Assembly: GCF_050003625.1 (NCBI RefSeq)
Contig: NC_134398.1
Location: 104,200,404 to 104,264,403 of the forward strand
Direction of reading: 5' to 3'
From: Haematobia irritans
Taxonomy: Eukaryota > Arthropoda > Insecta > Diptera > Muscidae
Length of the DNA: 64,000 nucleotides
Both the position numbers and the translations under genes were made by a program. The notes beneath the pieces are model-generated. The model did no database searches and was not told the origin of the DNA. It was given only the letters and a program-made list of their open reading frames with translations. This document shows, in pieces, positions 1 through 8,725 of the stretch; the stretch's first letter is position 1, and each line of letters opens with the position of its first letter.

Positions 1-2
1 TT

Positions 3-1263
3 AAAACCAACGAAGCTCGACTGCAAGACCTACTGCGGAACCAAACATCATTTCTGGACTCTACCCTTAATCTCATGAAGCAATCTGAAGCTCGGACACA
101 GGAGAGTTTTGAAAAAATAAATTTTAAAATAAGTAGACTCATGAATCTGACAAACAACGAAAATATCTACCGCTCTCAACTCATCTTATCGCTCAGTATC
201 CAGTTAAGTCTAATTGCAAATAACTTGCAAAAAATGCATGTTTCCATGACGGATTTGTTGGCTGACACTCATCATGGTCGAATCAGCCCTCTTCTACTAA
301 CTCCACAACAATTTGCTGTCGAGGTAGCTAATATAAAGGCTAACCTACCGCAAGATTTAACACTACCAGTAGTAGAAATAATACAATTATATGGCATCGC
401 AACAGCTCATGCCTCAATATCGAACGACCATATTATCTGCACCTTGTTCATTCCATTGTCAAACCAGGATGAATATGACCTATTTTACCATACACCAGTT
501 CCACAAGTGGTAAATAATACTCTAGTAGCCCTCATGCCGACATCAGAAATGATAGCCTTTAATGCTCATCGTGATCAATATTTTACAATGGATAACATCA
601 AACTACTTGACTGCAACTCACTGGATCACAACACCTTTTTATGCCCAAATGTCCAAACAGTTTACCATAAAGGTGCACAGATTTGTAGCTGCGAAGTCCA
701 TCTATTCAATAACGAATCTGACCCTAGCTGCAATATCGAAGCATTATCTAACCACAATGTGTGGTATCAACTCTTTAAGAAAAATCAATGGCTGTTTGCC
801 ACTGATGCACAGCTGAAATTAAGTACAGTCTGTAATGGTAAAAGCAACTATCAGCCTTTACAGGGTACTGGAATATTAACACTGCCAGCAGGTTGCACAA
901 TAAAAAATGAGATGATTACTATCAACAGCCACCCTACACCAGTCCAGTTCATACAATGAGATGTCATTCTTCAATACACTACCTAACATGGAAAATATAA
1001 CGCAAGCGTTCATTCACCGCTCAAGTTTCGAAGAAATAAATCGTTTGCAGGCAGAAGTGAAGGCACAACTACGTGAAATTCCATCAACCTCAAATTACCA
1101 TGCAGTTCATAGCCTTATCGTTAGCTACTGTGGATTAGGACTTATTGTAATCGCTGTTGTGGTCCTACTAACAAAGTGCATTTTTAAGAAAAGGGCCAAC
1201 ATGCATATATCACCACAGCCTGCTCCAAGATCAACATGGGACATTTCAGTAGACCCATCCTAA
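3..1263 (+). pseudogene. Errantivirus Env (fusion-type envelope), 3' part, frameshifted
   Basis: The frame is open from base 3, so the gene is cut by the window edge. It runs to a stop at 957-959 and continues in another frame from 961 to 1263. The first part has the look of the C-terminal half of insect retrovirus Env proteins related to baculovirus F proteins: a helical segment rich in L/N/Q followed by a Cys-rich region (CNSLDHNTFLCPN, CSCEVHLFN). The second part holds a hydrophobic membrane anchor (GLGLIVIAVVVLL) followed by a basic CIFKKR tail. Such proteins sit in the envelope of gypsy-type endogenous retroviruses. A frameshift just before 957 separates the anchor from the ectodomain, so this copy should not make an anchored Env. 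Its place directly before an LTR supports the call. Confidence 0.75.
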
Positions 1264-1341
1264 ATAAAACCTACAAGGTAACCGGAATTAGCTTATACAA
1301 GCCTCTCAAAATTATTCACGACTCCCCTCGGGGCCGCAATA
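1264..1341 (+). other. Env-LTR spacer with possible polypurine tract
   Basis: Short non-coding spacer between the env stop and the LTR. It contains CTCCCCTCGGGGCC at about 1322-1335, a GC-rich palindromic run just before the LTR. This is where the plus-strand primer (polypurine tract) should lie, but the run is not purely purine, so its role is uncertain. Confidence 0.35.
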
Positions 1342-1910
1342 TGTTTATTCTTCATGATTTTTTTTATTTTGTTTTGACAAAATAAAATAAATCTCCAATA
1401 GAATAAAATTAAAATCTGCTGCTCTTTTCATTCTTTCTATATTGCAGCCAATCCAAAGGTGGTAATTCATATGTCAGGTATTGAATGGCACGCGCAAGAA
1501 CATTTCGCTTGCGTATGCCATTCAAGCTACCAGCCAAATAATATGAAATTCAACACCAGTCATTGGCTTCATATGGAAAAAGAATTTAACTGCAGCATAA
1601 GCAATTCCGGCAAATAATTCGACTATGTTATTTTTCTTTTACTTTTTGTTGTTATTACTACTTACTTGTATTTAGTATATAAGGCTGAATAAATTTAATA
1701 AAGATGATCACTACGATTAAACATCTTGGTGTTTCAATTGGCGTGATTCATTCTTTTCTTGGTGTATCACCTAGTAAGAATTTTAAACTCCCCTTAAAAG
1801 AAAGTTCTGGTGCACTACCAGGACTGCCATTAAATCATTTATTCTGGTGTACCACCAGAATATCCGCTGAGCAAACGCGCTCAAGCACTAACAACGGGGA
1901 ACAGCGTCAC
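1342..1910 (+). mobile_element. Errantivirus 3' LTR
   Basis: Bases 1342-1677 recur at 63665-64000 with no difference that I noticed, and the shared block begins with TG right after the env spacer, as a 3' LTR should. A TATA-like TATATAAGG at about 1677-1685 and an AATAAA near 1688-1700 fit a U3-R layout. The right end is not fixed because the second copy runs off the window; about 1910 is a guess from the drop in structure before AT-rich DNA. An ORF at 1704-1913 inside it is not considered a gene. Confidence 0.7.
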
Positions 1911-1988
1911 TAAATTTACTTTTTAATAGTCCGCAATAAATTGAATAATAATTTTTTCATTACCAAGTGTAAACTATAATTTGGCTTA

Positions 1989-2353
1989 AGGCCGGTATGC
2001 ACCTCTAGCGAAAAATTTCATTCCCATAAGAAATGCATTGCTATTTATGCTAACGAAATTTTCGGTAGCGTTCAATTTCGTAAGCTGGTACGCACCTCTA
2101 ATGAAAATAACAGGGTTGTCAAAAGCATATTTTGGCAGCAAACATTTAATTTATTACAATCATTGTGTACGTAAAAGTTTTAAAAGGTCTGTAAATAATA
2201 AACAATTTATTTGAGGAATATTTGGAACATATATTAACAATTTTTTAAAGCGATTAGCTGGTTTAAAAATTGTGTACACAGCCCTGTTTTTTTTGTTGTA
2301 GACTTAAATAAATTTTTGCTACCGAAAATTTCGCTAGAGGTGCATACCGGCCT
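1989..2353. mobile_element. MITE, PIF/Harbinger-like, TTA target duplication
   Basis: The ends form an inverted repeat of about 30 bp: AGGCCGGTATGCACCTCTAG on the left and its complement on the right. The element is flanked on both sides by TTA (1986-1988 and 2354-2356), the 3-bp target duplication typical of PIF/Harbinger transposons. At 365 bp with no coding potential it is a non-autonomous MITE. A second imperfect copy of the terminal motif (CTGGTACGCACCTCTAATG) lies inside at about 2085-2103, and AACAGGGTTGTC near 2108 is roughly mirrored by AGCCCTGTT near 2281, so the element may be built from two nested terminal repeats. Confidence 0.75.
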
Positions 2354-2674
2354 TTAAGGTAAGTATCGTACCGATTTAGTGAAAACATAATATTATAGAA
2401 GTTTCCATAAAAATTGCAGGCTTCACACACATACAAACACAAATACTTTTTACGGCAAACTACCTTTTTTATTGTATTAGGCACATAAAATTCTAGGACG
2501 AGTCAATGGCGGTTCTATGTCGATCTGTATTTACACTGCCAGCATTTCAAAGTTACATTTCATCCTCATCGCTACCACAGACTCGTAAGTGACACTGCAA
2601 CAATCGCCAACTGTGATGGGAGAAGCGTATGAAGAAGTATGAAATGTACATGAAAGTATGTTGCCATCACTATT

Positions 2675-3042
2675 AGAGCTGTTTTCTTTTAGCACTAGAT
2701 ACAACATTTGTGTGGGCTACCCAGAACATCGTTGCACTGGTGTTCTATCCAGAACATCTCATCAGTGCAAGTCGCGCCGATGTTGCCAAATTGTATTTTG
2801 ATAAACTGACGCTTCTTCGATTCACAATATGAAATTCAAAGTGCTACAGAGTCATAAATAATCGTAGCAGAAAATATTTGAGCATTTCATACATTAAAAA
2901 TGCAAGATTTCATTTCTTTTCTGAGATTGTTTTTAAACAGCTGATGACAGTGTTGCATATTTTTGGAGATGTCATAAACAAGTACTCTGTTTTCTTTTAG
3001 TCCTTCACGGCTTAGGGTATCCAGTGCTAAAAGAAACAGCCC
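2675..3042. mobile_element. MITE with GRGCTGTTT ends
   Basis: Terminal inverted repeats: left AGAGCTGTTTTCTTTTAGCA, right end the complement of GGGCTGTTTCTTTTAGCACT. Non-coding, about 368 bp. The paralogous site in the second copy of the surrounding tandem repeat (catcactattgttac, about 3804-3818) lacks it, which shows it is an insertion. Left and right flanks share ATT or TATT, depending on where the first element base is placed, so the target duplication is 3-4 bp. Superfamily not decided. Confidence 0.7.
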
Positions 3043-3050
3043 TATTGTTA

Positions 3051-3442
3051 TACTACGTTCGCACTAGACACGAAATCTCGCTATTTAGAACCAAAATCTC
3101 TTTACAAATCTCAAGTGTTCGGACTGGCAAAATAACGAGATTTCGTAGATTTTAGGATTTAACGGCTGTTTGTAAATATATCAATACAACCACAAACCCG
3201 TATGTGTACACGCACATGCACACACACATTCATCTACAATGAAAATTGGGGCAGGGTTGCAAAAAGCGCATTTTTAATACTAAAACCACAGTTATACAAG
3301 GCAGTATAGAGGACTTTGAAAGAGATTTTGTTAAAATCCTCTACGAGCCAGCTGATATTTACCTGTTGCAAATCTACTGAGATCTAGGAAGATGTCGGCC
3401 AAAATCCTCGTTTACGAGACTTTCGTGCCTAGTGCGAACGTA
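3051..3442. mobile_element. MITE with TACGTTCGCACTAG ends
   Basis: Inverted terminal repeats TACGTTCGCACTAGACACGA (left, from 3054) and its near-complement ending CTAGTGCGAACGTA (right). Flanks are TTA at 3048-3050 and 3443-3445; comparison with the empty paralogous site near 3811-3818 (attgttacaa) supports TTA as the target duplication, with three extra bases at the left end. A TA duplication just inside is an alternative reading. Non-coding; contains a short CA-rich run near 3205-3228. Confidence 0.65.
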
Positions 3443-4040
3443 TTACAAGAGGCATTTTATATTTTGTGAAACACCAAGCGCAACTAGCTTCTTATAATTT
3501 ATTTAAATAAAATCGATAATGAAGTGCTGAAAACATAGTTACTTCGCTTAAAATTGTAAAAGGTATATTGGTGAACAATTTTTGGCTTTCTAAATGGAAT
3601 AAAGTGATTGTTTTTCAGATATTTTACAGACACGCTGCTTCCATCGAGAATAAAAACACTGGCTGATAGACGCTGCAACATCCCTGCCAGCATTTCAAAG
3701 TTCCATTTCATCCTCATCGCTACCACAGACTCGTAAGTGACACTGCAACAATCGCCAACTGTGATAGTACTTTGCCATCACTATTCGCATGAAAGTATTT
3801 TGCCATCACTATTGTTACAAAAGCAATTTTATATTTTGTGAAACACCAAGCACAACTAGCTTCTTATAATTTATTTAAATAAAAACGATAATGAAGTGCT
3901 GAAAACATAGTTATTTCGCTTAAAATTATGAAAGGTACAATTTTTGATTTTCCAAATGGAATAAAGTGATAGTTTTTCAAATATTTTTCCAGACACGCTG
4001 CCTCCATTGGGAATAAAAGCACTAGCTGATAGATACTACA

Positions 4041-4635
4041 ACATGTAACTTGCAACTTGTAACTCAACATAAATCTTTTATTAATGCATAAAAATATGTT
4101 AAATGTGATGAGATAGTCGTATAAATGTTATATTTATGAGAATTTATAAATGTTTAATAAAATTAATAAACATCTAAACAATCGTGGTTTACTTGACCAC
4201 AATGATTATTTTACAACTATCTTAAAATGCACTTTCTCTGATTGTTTGAAGGGGCTCTTATTGGCGTCCTTCTAATTGTATCCAGAAGGGCACCTAATAA
4301 TTGCACTCATGCGATACTTTTTTGTAGTAACTTGGCGTGGTACAACTTCTCAATAGTGACGGCGCTTTTCCGAGGAGTTTTGGGTATCGTATACGACTGT
4401 TTTCGACGTAGTGGGGATTCTCAGAAGCGCCCCCAAATTCAAAAAATGTTGGCAGGGATGTAACTTGCCGCTTGTAAATCAACATCATTCTATTATTAAT
4501 CAAAAATTTATGTTAAATGTGTTGTGATAGTGGAATAAATGTTATATTTATAAGAATTTATAAATGTTTAATCCAATTAATAAGCATCTAAAAAATCGTG
4601 TTTTACTTGACCACAATTATTCTTTTACAACTAGT
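4041..4635. repeat. Second local duplication (4041-4220 and 4455-4635) with inserted spacer
   Basis: About 180 bp beginning ACTTGCAACTTGTAACTCAAC at 4041 recurs diverged at 4455 (ACTTGCCGCTTGTAAATCAAC), both ending in ...TTTACTTGACCACAAT... . The intervening 4236-4454 is different DNA ending in AAAAAATGTTGGCAGGG, a 17-bp string that recurs at 61046-61062. This looks like an insertion boundary of an unrecognised repeat family. Confidence 0.6.
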
Positions 4636-5175
4636 GTGTCGGATCGATACGACTTGTCGGCGATGACTAAATAATCGGTAAATGTGTTATCGATCCCATA
4701 AACATGCAGCACTATCGATTATGCCTTCGGACTTAACTTATAATGTGCACAATATATGGGATATGTTCGACACGAGCACTGTCCGGAATAACTGATAGTC
4801 TGTAAAGCGCATTAATGTTAAGTGAAAATGCTAATGCGTCGCGTAGTAGTTACTTCATTCAGGTAAATATTTTAAATGTACCTTTATATTAAATAAAATA
4901 GTATCTCATCCCTGACGCTTGATGCGGCATAATTTTTAGTGCAAAACAAGTTGCGAAAAAATTGGAGGACAGAGTTTATATTTGCATTAAAGTGAAGATA
5001 GCTTGTACGCAATAACATATAATTTTCATATATCATTTACGAGCGTCGAAACAACTAATATAAGCTTGAGAACAGTCGGGATTCAGCCAGCCAAATAGCT
5101 ACATACAAATTTGTGGGATTGTCTTCTTGATGTTCTGCTGATCGAATTGGACATCTATTGTGGAGTATATTGTAA
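4636..5175 (+). promoter_or_regulatory. Upstream region of the Ge-1-like gene
   Basis: No gene in this stretch. It holds three GATCGAT/TATCGAT-type strings (about 4654, 4689, 4712), near-matches to the fly DRE motif TATCGATA that often drives housekeeping genes, and a good splice-donor string CAG|GTAAAT at about 4860-4867 that could end a 5' untranslated exon. These are suggestions from position and sequence only. Confidence 0.3.
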
Positions 5176-5728
5176 ATGTTGACTGTCTTATTGACTGTGA
5201 ATGAAGTACGAAAATCTCTTTTTAAGATACAAAGGTGTGGTACTGGCAAAAAATTAAACCACGATTCCAAAAACAGAAATCTGAAAGCAATTCGTAGTGC
5301 AACTGAGTCGGCAAACCTGCTTGATTCGCAATTACCAGACTATTCTAATTTTATAATCATGAGTGCCAGTCCAACTCCTCCCTTGAAATCAGAAAATATT
5401 GATGGTGGATTAAATAACAGCACAGTCATAATGTAGGTGAAACTGTTACATTTGGCAAGTTCTAAAGCCATGCTAAAGTTCAAATAATCGAAGCTATGTA
5501 CTATATAACTTTTCTTTCCTAGTTCCTTTAAGCCAGGGGATAAACAATGTTGTCAAGAGATAAGCAATAGAAATGTTCGAGTAATTGCAAATCCTGGTAA
5601 ACACGATCATGGCTCTTCAAAAGTCAAATTGAAAAACATTGTTGACTACAAGTGGGAAGTAAAGAACTATCCAGGCCATTTAATAGCAGTTCATATAGAT
5701 GAAAAGCATATTGCATATGTAATAAACG
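5176..5728 (+). CDS. Ge-1: Ge-1/EDC4-like mRNA decapping scaffold, first two coding exons
   Basis: Exon 1 runs 5176-5432 from the ATG and exon 2 runs 5523-5728. The 90-bp intron has a GTAGGT donor and a TTTCTTTCCTAG acceptor and keeps the frame (phase 2). Exon 2 ends at another good donor, G|GTAAGAATG. Exon 2 encodes NVRVIANPG, then GSSKVKLKN, YKWEVKNYPGHLIAV and IAYVI. This order and spacing match what I know of the start of the WD40 region of EDC4/Ge-1, the P-body scaffold that links Dcp1/Dcp2 to mRNA decapping. Exon 1 is low-complexity with a proline-directed SASPTPP stretch, as expected of a disordered N-terminus. The next exon was not found; transposons follow. It could be an intact gene start with a huge intron or a truncated fragment. 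Confidence 0.6.
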
Positions 5729-6151
5729 GTAAGAATGTAATATTTTGTACAGTTGAAATTATATGATTTGATGAAATACGATATAAAATTCTTGTATTAT
5801 AAGCCCTATACTTCCAAGTGCCCTGTAAGATTGTCAAATACCCATGCTATATACCGAGTGAGTCGAATAGGAATGATGCGTCTGATATGTAATGCATCAA
5901 AGTAAATGGCTATATTTGTTTATTTTGATTGCTATTTTTGTTTTATTGCAAAAAATGTGGGATATAAAGTAAAATTTTAAAATCAGTTTAGATTTCGAAT
6001 TAATCAATATGTATTGCACCGTATTTTTTTCGTACACTTTTTGGACGCGATGCAACAATACCAGTATCACGATAACGTGCAGTGTCACGATAACAAAGTA
6101 TTTGTTCAAATTTAAATGCTGGATGGCTCTAACAATAGCCACTTTTGGTTT
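5729..6151 (+). other. Intron-like or intergenic DNA after the Ge-1-like exon
   Basis: AT-rich DNA without a credible gene. It begins with the splice donor of the Ge-1-like exon 2 and ends where LINE Z's tail begins. TCACGATAAC occurs twice close together (6066 and 6087). Nothing else is recognised. Confidence 0.4.
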
Positions 6152-6199
6152 AAATTGATTGATTGATTTATTTAGCAATAAGCTATTATATGCAATACA

Positions 6200-7280
6200 T
6201 TAACTTAATAAGTACAAATTGAAATTTCTAAAATCTTTTGCATATGTAATCATTTTACGTTTGAATACAAAAATGTTGTTTTCATTTTTCAATTCTTGAG
6301 GCATTCCATTAAAAATGTTAAGTCCCTTGTAGAACAGTAGGTTTTGGCCAAAGTTTGTTGACGAAAAATCAAGTCTGAAATCCATAACATTTCTAAGATT
6401 GTACGGTTGAATATCCGCAACATAATTCAAAAATTGTTCCATGTATTTCGGCATCATTCCATGTTTAGTTTTGAAAATGAATAATAAAACATTCATTGTT
6501 AATCGTTGATTCACTGATAACCATTGCAAATTTTTCAACATTTCGTTAATATGGGTAAGGCGATGACTTTGTAGTATACAACGCATTCCTCTATTTTGTA
6601 GTTTTTGAAGTCGATCTCTCATTTGTTGTGTACCGAGAAACGGTATTGTAGAGCAATAGTCGAAATAGGCCTTTATAGTTGTGTTAAAAATATATATAGC
6701 TGTAGCCATTGATAAACTGTATCTGATTCTTCTTAAAAACGCAACTTTTTTCGATATTTTCTTGCAAATGTAGTTGAAATGTGATACAAAGTTCAGTTTT
6801 CTATCCATTATAACTCCCAAATATTTTATCTCCTCAACTTTTTCGATTTCAGCACCATCCTAACTTGCTCCGATGTAGATCCGTTTATTATCATTGCCTT
6901 TGTTTTTTTCAACATTTAGTTTTATCTTATTCATTTTTAAATATTTATCAACACTAGCTAAATCCTCGTTCAGTTTACGTACACATTCCTCAGGGGTTTT
7001 TCCAACAACATATATTAGTGTATCTTCAGCAAACATGTAAACGTTTGAATTCATTACCACTGATTCCAAATCATTTATATAGATCAAGAAAAGTAAGGTA
7101 CCCAATACCGCACCTTGAGGGACCCCTGAATTATTGAGTTTCGGATTAGAAAATTGCTCGCCACATTTGGTTTTTTGGTATCAGTTATTTAAATAAGATG
7201 TAAACCAGCATAATTCAGTACCATAGCTTTTTAGTTTGAGGAATAAAATCTCTCTATCTATTATTTCGAATGCTCTCTTT
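6200..7280 (-). pseudogene. LINE Z reverse transcriptase, C-terminal part
   Basis: From high to low coordinate the translation gives KRAFEIIDREILFLKLKSYG (about 7280-7200), a degraded GVPQG-type block, GTLLFLIYINDL, then FAEDT in place of the usual YADDT, and the thumb region to the stop at 6200. The FAEDT change replaces the first catalytic aspartate of the YADD box with glutamate, and frames shift near 7105 and 6850, so the protein is dead. In an active element this domain copies the RNA at the nicked target. It continues the half at 14570-15380 across LINE X. Confidence 0.75.
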
Positions 7281-7414
7281 TTTTGGGGTTTTGATTAATT
7301 ATTGGCAATGTCTATTCGACATTAAAACGCCAGGTTGTAGACCTCGATCGATGTAGACTCCATACTACACCGGAAAGAAAAAAGAAAAACATTCGTTGAG
7401 CCAGGAAAACAACA

Positions 7415-7495
7415 AGGCCCCGATTATGGGTAATCGAACCCGGTTTAAGTAAAACTCCAAAAACCAGGTGTGAGTGGTATAACTAGTGCATATTA
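7415..7495 (-). other. tRNA-like sequence in the 3' UTR of LINE X
   Basis: On the minus strand a B-box-like GGGTTCGATTACCC (7441-7428) follows an A-box-like TGCACTAGTTATACCA (7490-7475) at a tRNA-like distance. The cloverleaf is degenerate and no acceptor stem is evident, so this is not a tRNA gene. It could be a relic tRNA-derived piece of the 3' UTR or a small SINE remnant. Confidence 0.4.
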
Positions 7496-7724
7496 ACAGT
7501 AAAAAACGAAAATTTGACGTCATCTTCCCATTATCAGCAGTATAAAAATGTAGATATTAAATACCATAAATGTATCGACAGCATAAACTTATGCAGGTAT
7601 ATATATATATATAACTATATATATATGTATATATCACAGATCAATTGTGTCATCACATAGCATCGAATCGGAATAAACCATAAAATATCACAGATTATTT
7701 CCATATCAGTCTTGTCAGTAGCAA
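7496..7724 (-). other. 3' UTR of LINE X with TA repeat
   Basis: Non-coding, AT-rich 3' UTR between RNase H and the tRNA-like stretch. It contains a TA-rich microsatellite at about 7598-7634 and no other signal. Confidence 0.5.
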
Positions 7725-8645
7725 TCAAATTGAAACGTTAGTATCAATGATAAAATTAGCGAGCGATTTGTATAAATCAACATCCTTTGTCGCAAGAATA
7801 TCATGGACATCATTAAAACGGCTAAACATGTTATATTTCAATCTCAAATCGTTAAATTTTCTGCATTCAAAAATCGTATGATGCGTTGACTCCGCATCAA
7901 AACATACATTGCACACATCTGAGCTAATGGCTCCAATTTTCATCAGAAATGGTTTGTCATACGTGCGGGCTGTAAACAGACGATTGATTATTTTGGCTTC
8001 TTGGGGGTTGACCATAGATTTCGAAAACCACGGCTTCTTTCTAACATCATCAATTAATTTGCTGGCTCTTACACTCTTGCTAAGAGCAATTTTCTTGTAT
8101 TCAGAATTCCAACTATTCCACAGGGACGTTCGGATCATGTTCAGGCCCTCTTCAGGTGTAAGTTTCGGCTCAATGGGAGCACCAAGCTCCGCAGCAAGCT
8201 TAGCTGTTTCATCTGCGCTCTCATTAATGCTTAGTCCTCTGTGTCCTGGAATCCAGACAACATGACATTTGTTGATATTAGATTCGTGATGTTTTTGATG
8301 AAATAGTTCAGCAATGTAATTCTTTGTGTTATCACTGGCAATAATCTTGCACGCAGCAAGTCTATCCGTGAACAGTACACAATTATCATCTTCGTCTTCA
8401 ATGGCAACCTCCAGAGCCTTCAATAAGGCCCATAACTCTCCAAAAGTGGATGAAGCAGCGAAACCGATTCTGAAAAGAAAGCGTTGATTCGTAGACACAT
8501 TGACAATACCACAGCCAATTGAATGTGTAGAAACCGAAGCATCGGTAGCATAGACAGTAAAATTAAAATTCTTATAGTCAGCAATTGCGCTGAGATAGAT
8601 AGATTTCAATACCTCATTGGGGTAATTCATCTTCCCGTTAGGCAA
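7725..8645 (-). CDS. LINE X RNase H domain and C-terminal zinc knuckle
   Basis: Open frame of about 306 codons, the C-terminal piece of the LINE X polyprotein. All four RNase H acidic residues are in place: YATDAS, FGELWAL, LFTDRLA and ESADETA, with the VVWIPGHRG block between the last two. A CCHC-like motif CNVCFDAESTHHTIFEC follows near residues 246-262. RNase H removes the RNA template after first-strand synthesis and is diagnostic of I-superfamily LINEs (I, LOA, R1). The first Met is not a true start; the frame was continuous with reverse transcriptase before LINE Y inserted at 8664. Confidence 0.8.
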   Translation of the reverse strand: MPNGKMNYPNEVLKSIYLSAIADYKNFNFTVYATDASVSTHSIGCGIVNVSTNQRFLFRIGFAASSTFGELWALLKALEVAIEDEDDNCVLFTDRLAACKIIASDNTKNYIAELFHQKHHESNINKCHVVWIPGHRGLSINESADETAKLAAELGAPIEPKLTPEEGLNMIRTSLWNSWNSEYKKIALSKSVRASKLIDDVRKKPWFSKSMVNPQEAKIINRLFTARTYDKPFLMKIGAISSDVCNVCFDAESTHHTIFECRKFNDLRLKYNMFSRFNDVHDILATKDVDLYKSLANFIIDTNVSI

Positions 8646-8725
8646 CAGGTTGAGTCTGACAGTTGTTGTTGTTGTTGTAACAGTTTATTGTGATCTCATC
8701 CATTTCATGTTATACGCTTGGTACA

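Larger units (their letters stand above)
2536..4045. repeat. Tandem duplication of about 390 bp, first copy split by two MITEs
   Basis: The block starting CTGCCAGCATTTCAAAGTT occurs at 2536 and again at 3684, and the following AT-rich part (TTTTATATTTTGTGAAACACC onward) occurs at about 3453 and 3830. The second copy (3684-4045) is uninterrupted. The first (2536-3684) is the same unit broken by MITEs at 2675-3042 and 3051-3442 and a short extra stretch near 2616-2645. The repeat family is not recognised. Several small reading frames inside are not credible genes. Confidence 0.75.

Noticed and set aside
7428..7441. Genuine tRNA gene
   Set aside because: B box is good but the acceptor stem and anticodon arm are not formed.
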